NCBI RefSeq assembly: GCF_043290135.1
Contig: NC_134704.1
Span: 25,414,501-25,478,500 of the forward strand
Length of the DNA: 64,000 nt
Origin: Rhipicephalus microplus
Lineage: Eukaryota > Arthropoda > Arachnida > Ixodida > Ixodidae
Direction: 5' to 3'
Under the pieces are notes generated by a model, which was given only the letters and a program-made list of their open reading frames with translations, did not search any database and was not told the origin of the DNA. Below, in pieces: positions 23,704 to 33,161 of the stretch. The number at the start of each line of letters is the position of its first letter. Position 1 is the first letter of the stretch. Position numbers and translations under genes: made by a program.

Positions 23704-24880
23704 CTAGCACGGTAATCTTTTAGTTGCATTGATGTAATCAAACACAGTGGAGCATACATCCCTGTGGCAGTAACCAAACACAGTGGAGCATACATCCCTG
23801 TGGCAGTAACCAAATGAAGTTCCGTCAAGTGATAAAATTATTGGTAGATTTACTTGTATTCCTAGCTTTTGTAATGGGGCTGCTAAAAATCTCCTTCTCT
23901 GATAAGAATAACGATGGCAGAATAAAAAGAAATGTTCAATTGTTTCAATTTCGTTGCACCAAATGCATAGCGGTGACGCCTTGAGTCGAGCTTTGTTAAG
24001 ATAATAACTTAGTTGTGGAACTGCACAGCGCAATCTGGTAAAAGTGACCTCTAACTGGCGAGATACACACCACTGTTTATTCTAGCAATAGCTCAAATGC
24101 TCGAAATCTTTGAATTTATCCAAATTACATTTTCCCCACTGCAGGCAAGCGTTTCGGAACCTTAGCGCTGTCACGTAAGCCGTATTTGGCAAAACTGGGA
24201 TGGTGGGCCCACCCAGGGATACTGCTGCTAAAGAGTCCGCCATTTCGTTCAAATATAATCCGCGGTGGACCGGTACCCATAGCAAATGCAGTTTTTTTAC
24301 GTTTTTTTGGTACTAAATGCCGAAACGTATTCATCAGCTCTACATTTACGGCCGCAGAAAGTGCATTACAAACTCATAACGAATCTGTAATGACAACTGC
24401 TAATGATCCGCTTGAGGGCAATTTGCGTAGAGCAAGAACAATGGCCAATAATTCTGCAATGAATACCGGGGTATGATCTGGGAGTCGAATCGAAAAGGAC
24501 CAGTCCAAAGAAGAAGAGAAGATGCCAACCCCAGCCTTTTCTTTTGACACAGATGCATCAGTCGCAATGATATTGCTTATTTCTAGGTGAGCTAAATAAT
24601 CTGCTAACTGGTCATTTAAATACCTATGTGCCAATTGTTTCGCGTTATGAGGAAATATATAATCAAATTGTATGCTAAGCATTGACTTTAGGTTGTGTAT
24701 TGGACCAATATGTTTAATTTTTACATTCAATTGCTGTAGTAGCGCTTGTGCAAATACTATTTGCGGGGTGTGTAGTCGCGACCATTGGGTTTCGAAAAAT
24801 AAAGCCGGTTCTTGAATGAAAGCGTAAAATGAGAGTCTTTGGTGTGAACTGTATATCTTTAAGAATGCTTGCACAGTAAG
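23704..24880 (-). pseudogene. LINE remnant with RNase H domain
   Basis: The minus strand, over three frames, reads through an RNase H domain with all four acidic positions visible (ATDASVSK; IAELLAIVLALRKLP; VITDS; LNEMADSLA) and a C-terminal Cys/His motif (CIWCNEIETIEHFFLFCH). Frame changes occur near 24,330 and a stop separates 24,082 from 24,033. A 36-bp direct duplication sits near the C-terminus (23,737-23,808). Compared with the LINE at 9.7-11.6 kb the protein is AT-richer and clearly a different subfamily. Non-functional. Confidence 0.82.
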
Positions 24881-24889
24881 AATTTTAAT

Positions 24890-25203
24890 TAGAACGCGCA
24901 AGTGAGTTCTTCTTCTTCGTCCATTTCGTAGTCCTTCGTGGCACATGCACAACTGCCATCGTCTTTCTTGAGCAAGCACGTGACAATATTATCGGGGTCA
25001 GTGTACATTGCCTTACAGTCCCAGGGCATGTGTGCAAATGTAGAGACATCCCCGCATGCAGAACAAGCGTCAATGGGGAACACCTCGGGATAAATAGCCT
25101 GTAGGGAGCTCATATTATAGGGTACGAATTCGTCTGTAATAGTCCTATAGAGTGAGAGAGCCTCGTGCCTATTAAGTTTACGGTGGTGCTTATCTCTTTT
25201 CAC
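24890..25203 (-). pseudogene. LINE C-terminal fragment, second subfamily
   Basis: The minus-strand frame from 25,203 carries LNRHEALSLYRTITDEF, the IYPEVFPIDACSACGDVSTF Cys block and an AHMPWDC motif, aligning in layout with the plus-strand fragment at 18,830-19,184 (AHMLWQCPA). It lies directly upstream, in the same orientation, of the LINE remnant at 23,704-24,880, so one probably inserted at the other's tail. Confidence 0.75.
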
Positions 25204-25275
25204 CCCTGAATCCCCTTCCCCTGGTGTAGGATAGCAAACCGGACGCTCGCCTGGTTGATCTTCTTGCCTTTCCTT
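25204..25275 (+). mobile_element. Isolated LINE 3' UTR fragment
   Basis: Plus-sense CCTGGTGTAGGATAGCAAAC-type sequence followed by GCCTGGTTGATCTTCTTGCC is the same 3' UTR motif as at 9,640-9,722. No coding sequence of the same strand lies to its left. Confidence 0.6.
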
Positions 25276-25837
25276 CTTCTAGTCACTCCTTTGCTTTACA
25301 AATACAATACGAGGTATAGCCTTGTAAAGCAACAGATGCGAAATCATTCGGGTAGATTGGTACTACGAATACCATGTAACGCAGATATTTAATTTTGCAA
25401 AGAAATAATAAAGAGATTTTGACATTCGTAGCGACCTTAAAACACCACGACATGCCTGTGCATCTAAGAAACCCCGAACCTTGGTTTGTACCGCTTTTTC
25501 GCACTGAATGTAAGCTGCAATCCCTCCAACACTATTTGCCCAAAATTATGAATACTCATGTGCACGCTACTAAATAATCTCGTTAGGAATTGAAAATGCA
25601 TTTCGCTAACATGTTAGCATGTGCACGGCATATTCATGCATAACGATGTAAATCAAATAATCATGTTTTGTTTGAGTGATTTGAGCGCTTTATGCCAATA
25701 TGTGTGTCATTGAATGTTGAACATCATCTATATAGTAAATCATGCGTCTGAGTGTTAAATTTGCTTTGTACTAAAATGCATATGTTATCCCGCTGTTAAG
25801 TACCGTGCTCAACTCGCATGTCTATAACGACGGAGCG
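25276..25837. other. AT-rich unassigned sequence
   Basis: No recognised gene or repeat. Confidence 0.4.
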
Positions 25838-26266
25838 TCGCGCGCGGAACAGCACGAGCGACATCTGCAGTCGCAAATACGCCACATTTGAGCATGCGCG
25901 GTGCCAATGATGTGGCTGCCCTGCAGTTTCAACCCTTCTTTATCTCCGCGGTCGTGGTGACTGCTTTGGCCGTTGAAGCGCTGTGAGCATTATAGAACTG
26001 AAATAAAAGGAAAAAAAAGAAATATTCTCGCTTCGTGATATCATATCACAGTGACAACGGTTTTACTTCGCCTTTTTATCTTGCTTTTTTGTTTTTTTTT
26101 TTTGGCTAAATCGTTCAGAGCGCCTTCGACGGCCAAAGCGATTGTTGCATCCGCGGGAATAAACAGGGATCAACATTGCAAGGCAGGCACATCACTGGCG
26201 CCACGCATGCTCAGATGTGCCGCATTTGCGACGGCAGATGTCGCCCGTGCTGTTTCGCGCACGACC
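25838..26266. repeat. Long imperfect inverted repeat (arms about 145 bp)
   Basis: The left arm 25,838-25,980 and right arm 26,121-26,266 are reverse complements over nearly their whole length. Shared words include ACATCTGC(A/C)GTCGCAAAT, GAGCATGCG and GCTTTGGCCGT(T/C)GAAG. The spacer is about 140 bases and AT-rich. By eye identity is about 75-80 percent with small indels. It is either two oppositely inserted copies of one repeat or the arms of a fold-back element. No coding function assigned. Confidence 0.75.
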
Positions 26267-27998
26267 ATGGAGGAATGAAACTTCCTCCGGCCGCACGACG
26301 ATCCGTCGTTGTTGAGCACTGTACACAGCCTCCCTGTGTATAGGTGTTCTATGGCCTCCCGGGCACAGTAAAGCTGCAGATGGCTGGTTTGCCCTGGGCC
26401 ACATAACGCCTTACCAAGACACGTTCCAGCTCCTCTGTCGCCGATTAATTTAGCTGTCCACATTTGGGCTATGAAAAATTAAACCGCGTATCTGTGCATT
26501 GATACAAGGTGTCCTTCAAAACCCTTACGTGTCGCACAACGAAAAACAACATTCACCATGCCGTATATAATGATATGGGCATTGGTTTGACACAACTACG
26601 TTTGTTATACTCGCCACGCGCAAACATTTCACAAAATTACCCCGGAGTCAGTCCTGTGATCTTTTCATTAATTCGTACAAATGGACTGCGCCTGCGCCGT
26701 ATATCCAACGAGAACACGCTACCATAGAGAAAGAAGAAGACAAGAGCGGACACTCCGCGAAACCTGGCCTCAGGAAGTGCGTCACGACTACGTAACGAAC
26801 TAGTGCTCCCACCACACGTCAGAGGGCGCAAGCGCAAAAAAAAAACACAGTTATAATCAATGCAACAGAATTGTTTTCACAAATTAATAATTACACGCCC
26901 AAATTTGGTATGTTCTTTATACATAAAAACGATTTATTCAACACACCTTACGCGATTATTTTTCTTCAGCCGTACTGTCATAAACACCATCTATCCAGCG
27001 ACAAGCCCATGCATGACTGACAGCGAGACGCTTTCGTCGCTTTCGTCAACGTCGGCTGCGTCGGCGTTTTCAAGCGTGAGATAACAGGTGAGGCACGTTT
27101 TCAAGCGAAGCTTGTTGAATGACATGTTGTTGGTCTTGTTGGGTCATTTTTTCAGAAAACGGTTACGCCTGCGCGAAAAAGACACCATGCAACAAACATA
27201 GAAAGATGCACACACACACGTTGCGCTTCGTGTGTGCGAGTTTGTTTCTTACGTGGCGTGTCATTCACGCAGTTGTAACCTTTTTCTGAAGCTTGTAAGG
27301 ACTGGGAGGTTCGCTAAAAAGAAAGTTTGTGGCTCTATGCGGCGGTTAGACGGGAACATTGTGCAACGTATGCAGTATAGAAAAGGCGGCACGGCGTCAA
27401 GCCGAGGCGACGCGTGCTGCGTCTGCCACGGACGCGAGCGTCTGTGCGCTGAGCATAGCTGGGCAGCTAGGTCGTAGGCTCGGTGCAAAATATTGAGAAG
27501 CGTTTGTTGGGCCTCGCATGCTTCACGACGCATTTCCCGAAGGCTCGGAACACGAATAATTCTTGGTGTGCCGGAGGCAAATCTGGACTAGCCAAGTGGC
27601 CATCATCTTCGTTTCTTCGCTAGCCTTGTGCCACTAGTGCAAGCTGCCCACAAATTTTTTTGACGTTTCCAATATAATTTTACCGCACAAATTTCAACTA
27701 CGATTTTTCTTCCCAATGTACTGCTGATACTGCGTACGCACGAAGGTGTTCTAATGTTCCCAGGCCGCGATACCATTGCATTACAAGGGATAGCGGCCTG
27801 GAAACTTCTGAAGATCTTTGTTCGTGGTCTTGACGTATATCTTTGTAAGTCAGAGTTTTATGGGTCAGAGATGTATCACTGGTTTTGTATTGTGCATCGA
27901 TTAGCTAATCATTCAAAGGGGTTTGCTGGTACACTTATGACGTGCACATATTTTTTTTGTAATTTGACAGCGAAGCATCCACTTACTAACATTTTCAG
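26267..27998. other. Sequence upstream of the THAP/P-type gene
   Basis: No coding exon is recognised. A splice-acceptor-like site (acttactaacattttcag, ending 27,998) lies 14 bases before the THAP start codon, so an untranslated upstream exon probably lies in this stretch, which becomes GC-rich around 27,340-27,480. A segment at 26,715-26,757 has an inverted relative at 33,556-33,600 on the other side of the gene. Confidence 0.45.
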
Positions 27999-28012
27999 AC
28001 CGCGCTGACGCC

Positions 28013-28433
28013 ATGCCGTCCGGCGGTCCAAGCTACGGCAGCTACTGCTGTGTATCGTGGTGCTTCAACAATGGCAGAACCCACAAGAAGCCTGGGACGA
28101 GTTTCTTCCGCGTACCACGGGACGGCAGGTGTGTTAAAGCTTTTGTATGGTTTGCATGTCTGTAGGCTTACTGTTCGTACTTGCTAAGTGAGGGTAACAA
28201 TAAAAAATCACTATTCAAGCACTTCCCCTTTCAGCTGATAGTTCATTGCCAATGCAGGATGAAAGCATGGATGCAGTATGCTGGACGCGATGATCTCCTG
28301 AGTAAGCCGGCCAGCCTATTGTACGCAACGTACAGGGTTTGTAGCGACCATTTTACTGCTCAAAGTTTCATGGACCCTGGGCACACAAGGCTTACAAGAA
28401 TGGCTGTTCCCAGTGTGCAACCAGCTGCACCAT
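28013..28433 (+). CDS. THAP zinc-finger exons 1 and 2
   Basis: Exon 1 (28,013-28,128) starts with ATG in GACGCCATGC and encodes the first THAP cysteines (YCCVSWCFNN) and the FFRVPRD strand. Exon 2 (28,258-28,433) completes an Arg codon across the junction and encodes the tryptophan helix (MKAWMQYAGRDDLL), the third zinc-binding pair VCSDHF (C-x2-H) and the AVPS closing motif. The 129-bp intron has GTGTGT and a polypyrimidine-poor but usable GCAG acceptor. THAP domains bind DNA sequence-specifically; in P-type transposases they recognise sites near the element ends. Confidence 0.9.
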
Positions 28434-31400
28434 GTAAGTGATTGACTGAAACTCAAATATGTGCAATAGCAGCCACTTGTATTGAATCAGTGGCGACAGT
28501 TAACCGTGAAGATCTCTGTAGCCGATAGAGAAACCTCACTACAGAAGTAACACTTGGAAAGTCTTAAGTTCTGTGAATTGTGGGCTATTACCTTCCTAAC
28601 AGCAGCTTTACATTTCTGTCATTTTTTGATGCTCTGGACCTGCGCAACTTGTTTTGAAAGACTTTAAAGGGCTATTTCACGTTATCTTCAAGCCTGAGTG
28701 CACATGTACGTATACCTTTCATCAGTGAAAGCTGCCACTGTTGATAATTCCAAAAATCACAAATTACTTGTTTCCTAGTTGGTGCCGTCTCTTTTCTTCC
28801 ACGTTCGACCAATTTATGCGTTTGAAAGAGCTGTTTAAGCTTCCCCATGCTACAAGCTTTGTAACTTGTACCAACTGCACATATATGCAGGTTCTCTGAG
28901 CGTCGCTTCAAGTAGTGACTGTGACATGGCTGCAGAAGCTGCACTGCAAGGTGCGGATGAGCTTCAGTTTGTGTTATTATAAGCCTCTTACTGACACATT
29001 GTCGTAATTTCATCTCTTCAGGACCTGCGGTAGAGGCTTCAGAAAGCGGCTCCCACACATTGAGGTGCCCCGATGAACAGGGTGCGTTCAGTGTCGCGAT
29101 TTCTTTTTTTTTTTACCCAAATTGACTGTTGACCAAACCTCTGCAGGTGGCAGCTCCCTTGTAGCTGGTGAAAGAATTTCTGATGATTTCGTCTTGCCGG
29201 AGAAAACCTTAACCAGTCGTTCAGCTGTCACAAAAGGAACTTGTGTGGCCGGTAAGTTGTATGTTCACTTCAACACCAGAGTGGATTGATATAGAGACTT
29301 CCGCAGGCCGCTCGCAAGATTGTTCCGACAGCATTGTCCGAGGCACTGAACAAGCTTCACAAGACCCTCCAGAAGACGTCTCCGCCAACAGCTCCACGCC
29401 TGAGTGCCTTAGAGAAAATGGTGACTATGCTTTTATTGCAGCAGTTTTTAATGTGCTATTTTATGTTTAGGACATTCTGAGGAAACTATCCTCAAAAGGA
29501 CACTACGTGTGCACTTACAAAATGTAAGGGTGGGCTCTCAGTGATTTTCATTTTTTTTGTGCATTGTCAACATTGTGAATGGTTTGTTTTTAGGTAGTGG
29601 AATCGAAAACTTTGTACCACAGAAAGTTTCAGACCTTGGGTCTGAAAGAGCGAGGAAAGTGCTCGTATGGGATTAGTTGTTCTTCGCTTTTACATCAATT
29701 TTTTTGTTTATTGCAGTGCGTTCCTGTGTGCCAGCGACAATGTCTCCATCAATGAAGTACAAGCAAACCATTAAACATCTGCAAGCCAAAGTAGCAGCAC
29801 AGCGGAAAACTATCAAAAGACTGCAGAGACAGCCTCACCAAACACCGTCATCGACTACGAAGGCCCTTGAAGTTATCCGACCGCACGTCACCGAGGAGGT
29901 TTTTAAACTTCTTTCTGCACATGTTCGCTTGAGGCCCAAATGCAAGGGCAAGCGGTTTCCCGTGTGGTTCAAGAAATTCGCTCTTCACTTAAACTTCCGA
30001 GGTCCGCGAGCATACCGATTTCTGGCTCCGTATTTTTCTTTGCCCTCCCGGCGTTCATTAAGGAGGTGGCTAGCTAATGTAAAGATGACTCCAGGCATAA
30101 TTCCAGGAATCCTTTCTTCCATTGCAACAAATACTCAAGCTTGGAATGAACGGGACCGAGTGTGCGCTTTAGTTTTCGACGAAATAGCACTCAAAAAGAA
30201 TTTGTACTATGATGCTTCAAGAGACGTTGTCCAGGGTTTTACAGATGATGGCACTCATCGCACTTCAACCATCGCTGATCGAGCACTGGTTTTTCTTCTT
30301 GTTGGTGTTTCGAGAAAGTGGGTTCAACCGGTTGCTTTTACTATAGGGCACACATCAACACCATCATCTGTTATGCATAACTTGCTGGTGTCACTCATTT
30401 TGGAGCTTAGGAGCATTAATATTGCAGTGAAAGCAGTCATTTGTGACCAGGGCAGTTCAAATGTAAGTCTCGCTAACCAACTAAAAGTGACTGTAGCAAA
30501 GCCTTTTTTTGAAGTTAATGGTGAGCGGGTATATTACATTTTTGATGTTCCGCATTTAATTAAAACAACGCGCAATAATGTCCAAGCACACAAGTTATAC
30601 ATTGGGGATGACATCGTTAACTGGTCGCACATTGTAAGCCTTTACCAATCCTCACATGAGTTGCGGTTGCGATTGGCTCCAAAGTTGACTGAACGGCACG
30701 TTCATCAGAAACCTTTTTCTAATATGAAGGTCAGCAGAGCAACTCAGGTCTTCAGTGCATCAGTTTCGATTGCTATCACGGCAATGGTGTATGCGAAGGT
30801 GCTGCCTGCCTCGGCCATCACTACAGCTCAATTTTGTGATCGTATGGACAGGATTTTCGATGCCTTGAACAGCTCGAGTAAAAAAAGAACTTCGCAAAAG
30901 CTGCGGCATGCAATCATGAAAAATGATTCAGAGCTGATTGACTTCCTCCGAGGCCAGCTTCCCTGGATTGCATCATGGCAGTTTGTTGGCAGACGTCAAC
31001 CACAAACCATCGTAGGTTGGCAAATTACAATTCAGGCAATTTGTCAACTATGGGACGACCTCTCCAAAAATTACAATTTTGAATACCTGTTAACACGCAG
31101 GCTTCAACAGGATCCTCTGGAGAACATATTTGGCCACATTAGGCAAAAACAGGGTTGCAACACCAACCCCAATGTAGCACAATTTATTTGTGGCCTGAAG
31201 CACATCTGCATAAGAAAACTCTTCAAGCTGTCAGAATACGGAAATGTCGAGGATGATGAATGTGACCTCCTCCAGGAACAGCTGTCGCCATTCTCCCTCA
31301 CCAGTGCGTCTCTTGTGGATAATGAGGAGTGTGCACAGCCACAGCCTGACGACTTTCCCGCTCTAGACGATCTCTCTGAACTTGCGACAAACATTCACTC

Positions 31401-31878
31401 CCATATTATCGATGACTCCGCTGCATATTATGTAGCTGGTTTTCTCATCAAACACTTCCTTCGGAATGCATGTGACGGTTGCAGTTGCCCACAGTTACTG
31501 AAAGACGACAGTGAGACGCTTAAGGGTACCCACCAGTATTTCACAATGCTCAAAGCATACCACGTCCCCAGCAAACTTTTTGGGAATCTCACTGTGCCAT
31601 CAGAAGCAGCTTTTGCATATGTACAACAACTTGAATCTCGCTTTCTTGCCATAATTGAGGCCACTGCACATCACCTGAAAGTGTGCGATGTTTTGTATCA
31701 CCATCTGTCAAGTGTTGGCGATTTTCATTTCTGCTCTGCTGGGTGTCGCGCTAAGTTTCTGAAAATGTTTTGCCGGGTTCGTTTATGTTGGCATGTGCGT
31801 TTTGTGAACCGAAACTTAGACAGGGTTAGGTTCCAGTCTTCAATCTCGGGCATGCAGCTTGACAAGTTCAAAGGTTAG
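28013..31878 (+). CDS. THAP-domain P-element-type transposase (THAP9-like), seven joined exons
   Basis: Proposed coding exons are 28,013-28,128, 28,258-28,433, 28,891-28,950, 29,022-29,081, 29,147-29,251, 29,307-29,420 and 29,717-31,878. All junctions are GT/AG, the joined frame has no stop, and the total of 2,793 nt gives 930 residues (human THAP9 is about 900). In order: N-terminal THAP zinc finger (about residues 1-90, C2CH pattern, VCSDHF and AVPS motifs), Ser/acidic linker, short coiled coil (about 225-250), then a P-element transposase RNase H-like fold. Candidate catalytic residues are Asp365 (VFDEI), Asp454 (ICDQG) and Glu679 (DPLENIFG), with the GTP-binding-type insertion between the second Asp and the Glu. 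The spacing matches the P-element pattern. It may be a domesticated gene or an intact P element; terminal repeats were not proven. A further small exon between 29,421 and 29,716 cannot be excluded. Confidence 0.88.
28891..29420 (+). CDS. Linker exons 3-6, all phase-1 cassettes
   Basis: Four small exons of 60, 60, 105 and 114 nt (28,891-28,950; 29,022-29,081; 29,147-29,251; 29,307-29,420) separated by introns of only 71, 65 and 55 nt. Each length is divisible by three and every junction splits a glycine codon after its first base, so any combination can be skipped without changing the frame. They encode a Ser/Glu-rich, probably disordered linker between the THAP finger and the catalytic body. 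All are open in the used frame. The reality of each exon rests on splice motifs and phase consistency, without transcript evidence. Confidence 0.75.
29717..31878 (+). CDS. Catalytic exon of the P-type transposase
   Basis: A 2,162-nt exon after the acceptor TTTATTGCAG. It encodes a basic coiled coil (SMKYKQTIKHLQAKVAAQRK), a conserved RFPVWFKKFALHLNFRG segment, the first catalytic Asp (codon 30,178), the second Asp (30,445), a DVPHLIKTTRNN motif typical of the P family, and the Glu (31,120). It ends with a Cys/His-rich C-terminal region (CDGCSCPQLL) and stop TAG at 31,876. There is no internal stop or frameshift, in strong contrast with almost every other mobile-element ORF in the window. A likely poly(A) signal is at 33,156. 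Confidence 0.92.
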
Positions 31879-33161
31879 CAATTAGCGGCGGGTTTACACT
31901 AAAGTATTGGAGTTGAGCCGAATCCTGCAATAGCTTTGTTATGTTATTACTTCGTTACAGCAGACTTCATTATGGTCTTATATGCTTATATTCAGTTCAA
32001 CTGGACTAACCACTCCTTCGTTGCATTCATTGTTTTGGTTACCCGCTATGAGGAGTACAAACACTGTGTATTCGCTCGAAGTGATTTGCATAACCTTAAA
32101 AAGAATGTTGGGCATCCTGTCTGTATTTTTTGTAGCAAATACGGGCGAACTGTACACTTTACTGTGGGTCGCTTGGTCACTGTGTATGCTTTATCTCTCC
32201 AGCTCAAGTAATATATCGATAACAAAACCGCTTGTTGAAATGTCTTCGAGCGGGTAAGGAACACAGTATGAAGTGGGCACGGTTCATGTTATCACGCTTT
32301 TCGTATTTTAGCTTCTCATCAACCTCCTCATCTTGCCCATCAAAATTTTCAAAAGAATACCCAAACTTGTAGTGTTTGATGGGGCTGCGGACGCTGCCAT
32401 TTTATTTTTATATAGCTTGTGAGTGATAACGTACGATGTAGAGCCTTTGTGAAAAATAATGAGCCAAAGTGGTTTCCTTCTGCTATTTATTAGCCCTGTA
32501 ATACCGCTCTCGTAGCACCAATTAAAGTCCACAATTCTGGATAAAGTGATGACTACAATCTATTTTAGCTCGCAAGCGTCACAGCAACACCCAAACGCAA
32601 ATCACTTGGGATCTTAAGTTTTTGATGAAGGCGACGCATAACAAAAGCCACAAGACCTGCCAGTGTTGTAGCATAAAGTTTGTCTTTCACGTAGTGAGCA
32701 AGCTGCAAAGCCCTACCTTTCTGAGGACAAGCAGGCATCAAGTCTGCTTTTTTTCATTTTGGACTAGCTGTTCTTAAGCACAGCCAGCACACTGCACCTT
32801 TGCCTTTCTGTTATATTGTGTCGTGTGGTTTCTGTGCGCTCTTTTTTTCTATGCATTATTTCAGTTAAGCCCAGGCGTGATTCGCGACTTCATTGCTGTG
32901 TATATGTCACTTCTTCCTTCTTCATCAGCATTGTGCGCTATGTTTTTGCCATAGATCCTTAGTTACCCACTGGCCCGGTGTGTCATACTTCACCAGTTTC
33001 TCGGCTTCTGCCAACTCTAGCGATGTGTGCGTTGTCTGTGTTCTCTATGTATTTGTTACAATATTTGTTACAATTTATTTGTAAGGCGAGATGCATTTGT
33101 TGTCTACCTTTGTCATATTGTGCTTTTTATATTCTCATACTCTACCTTGCCTTTGAATAAA
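31879..33161 (+). other. Probable 3' UTR of the THAP/P-type gene
   Basis: AT-rich, without a recognised coding exon, running to AATAAA at 33,156-33,161, the first good plus-strand poly(A) signal after a T-rich stretch. The UTR length is inferred. Confidence 0.45.
33156..33161 (+). promoter_or_regulatory. Candidate poly(A) signal
   Basis: AATAAA followed within about 15 bases by a TGTTTCTTTG-type T/G-rich stretch, as expected for cleavage and polyadenylation of the THAP/P-type transcript. Confidence 0.45.
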
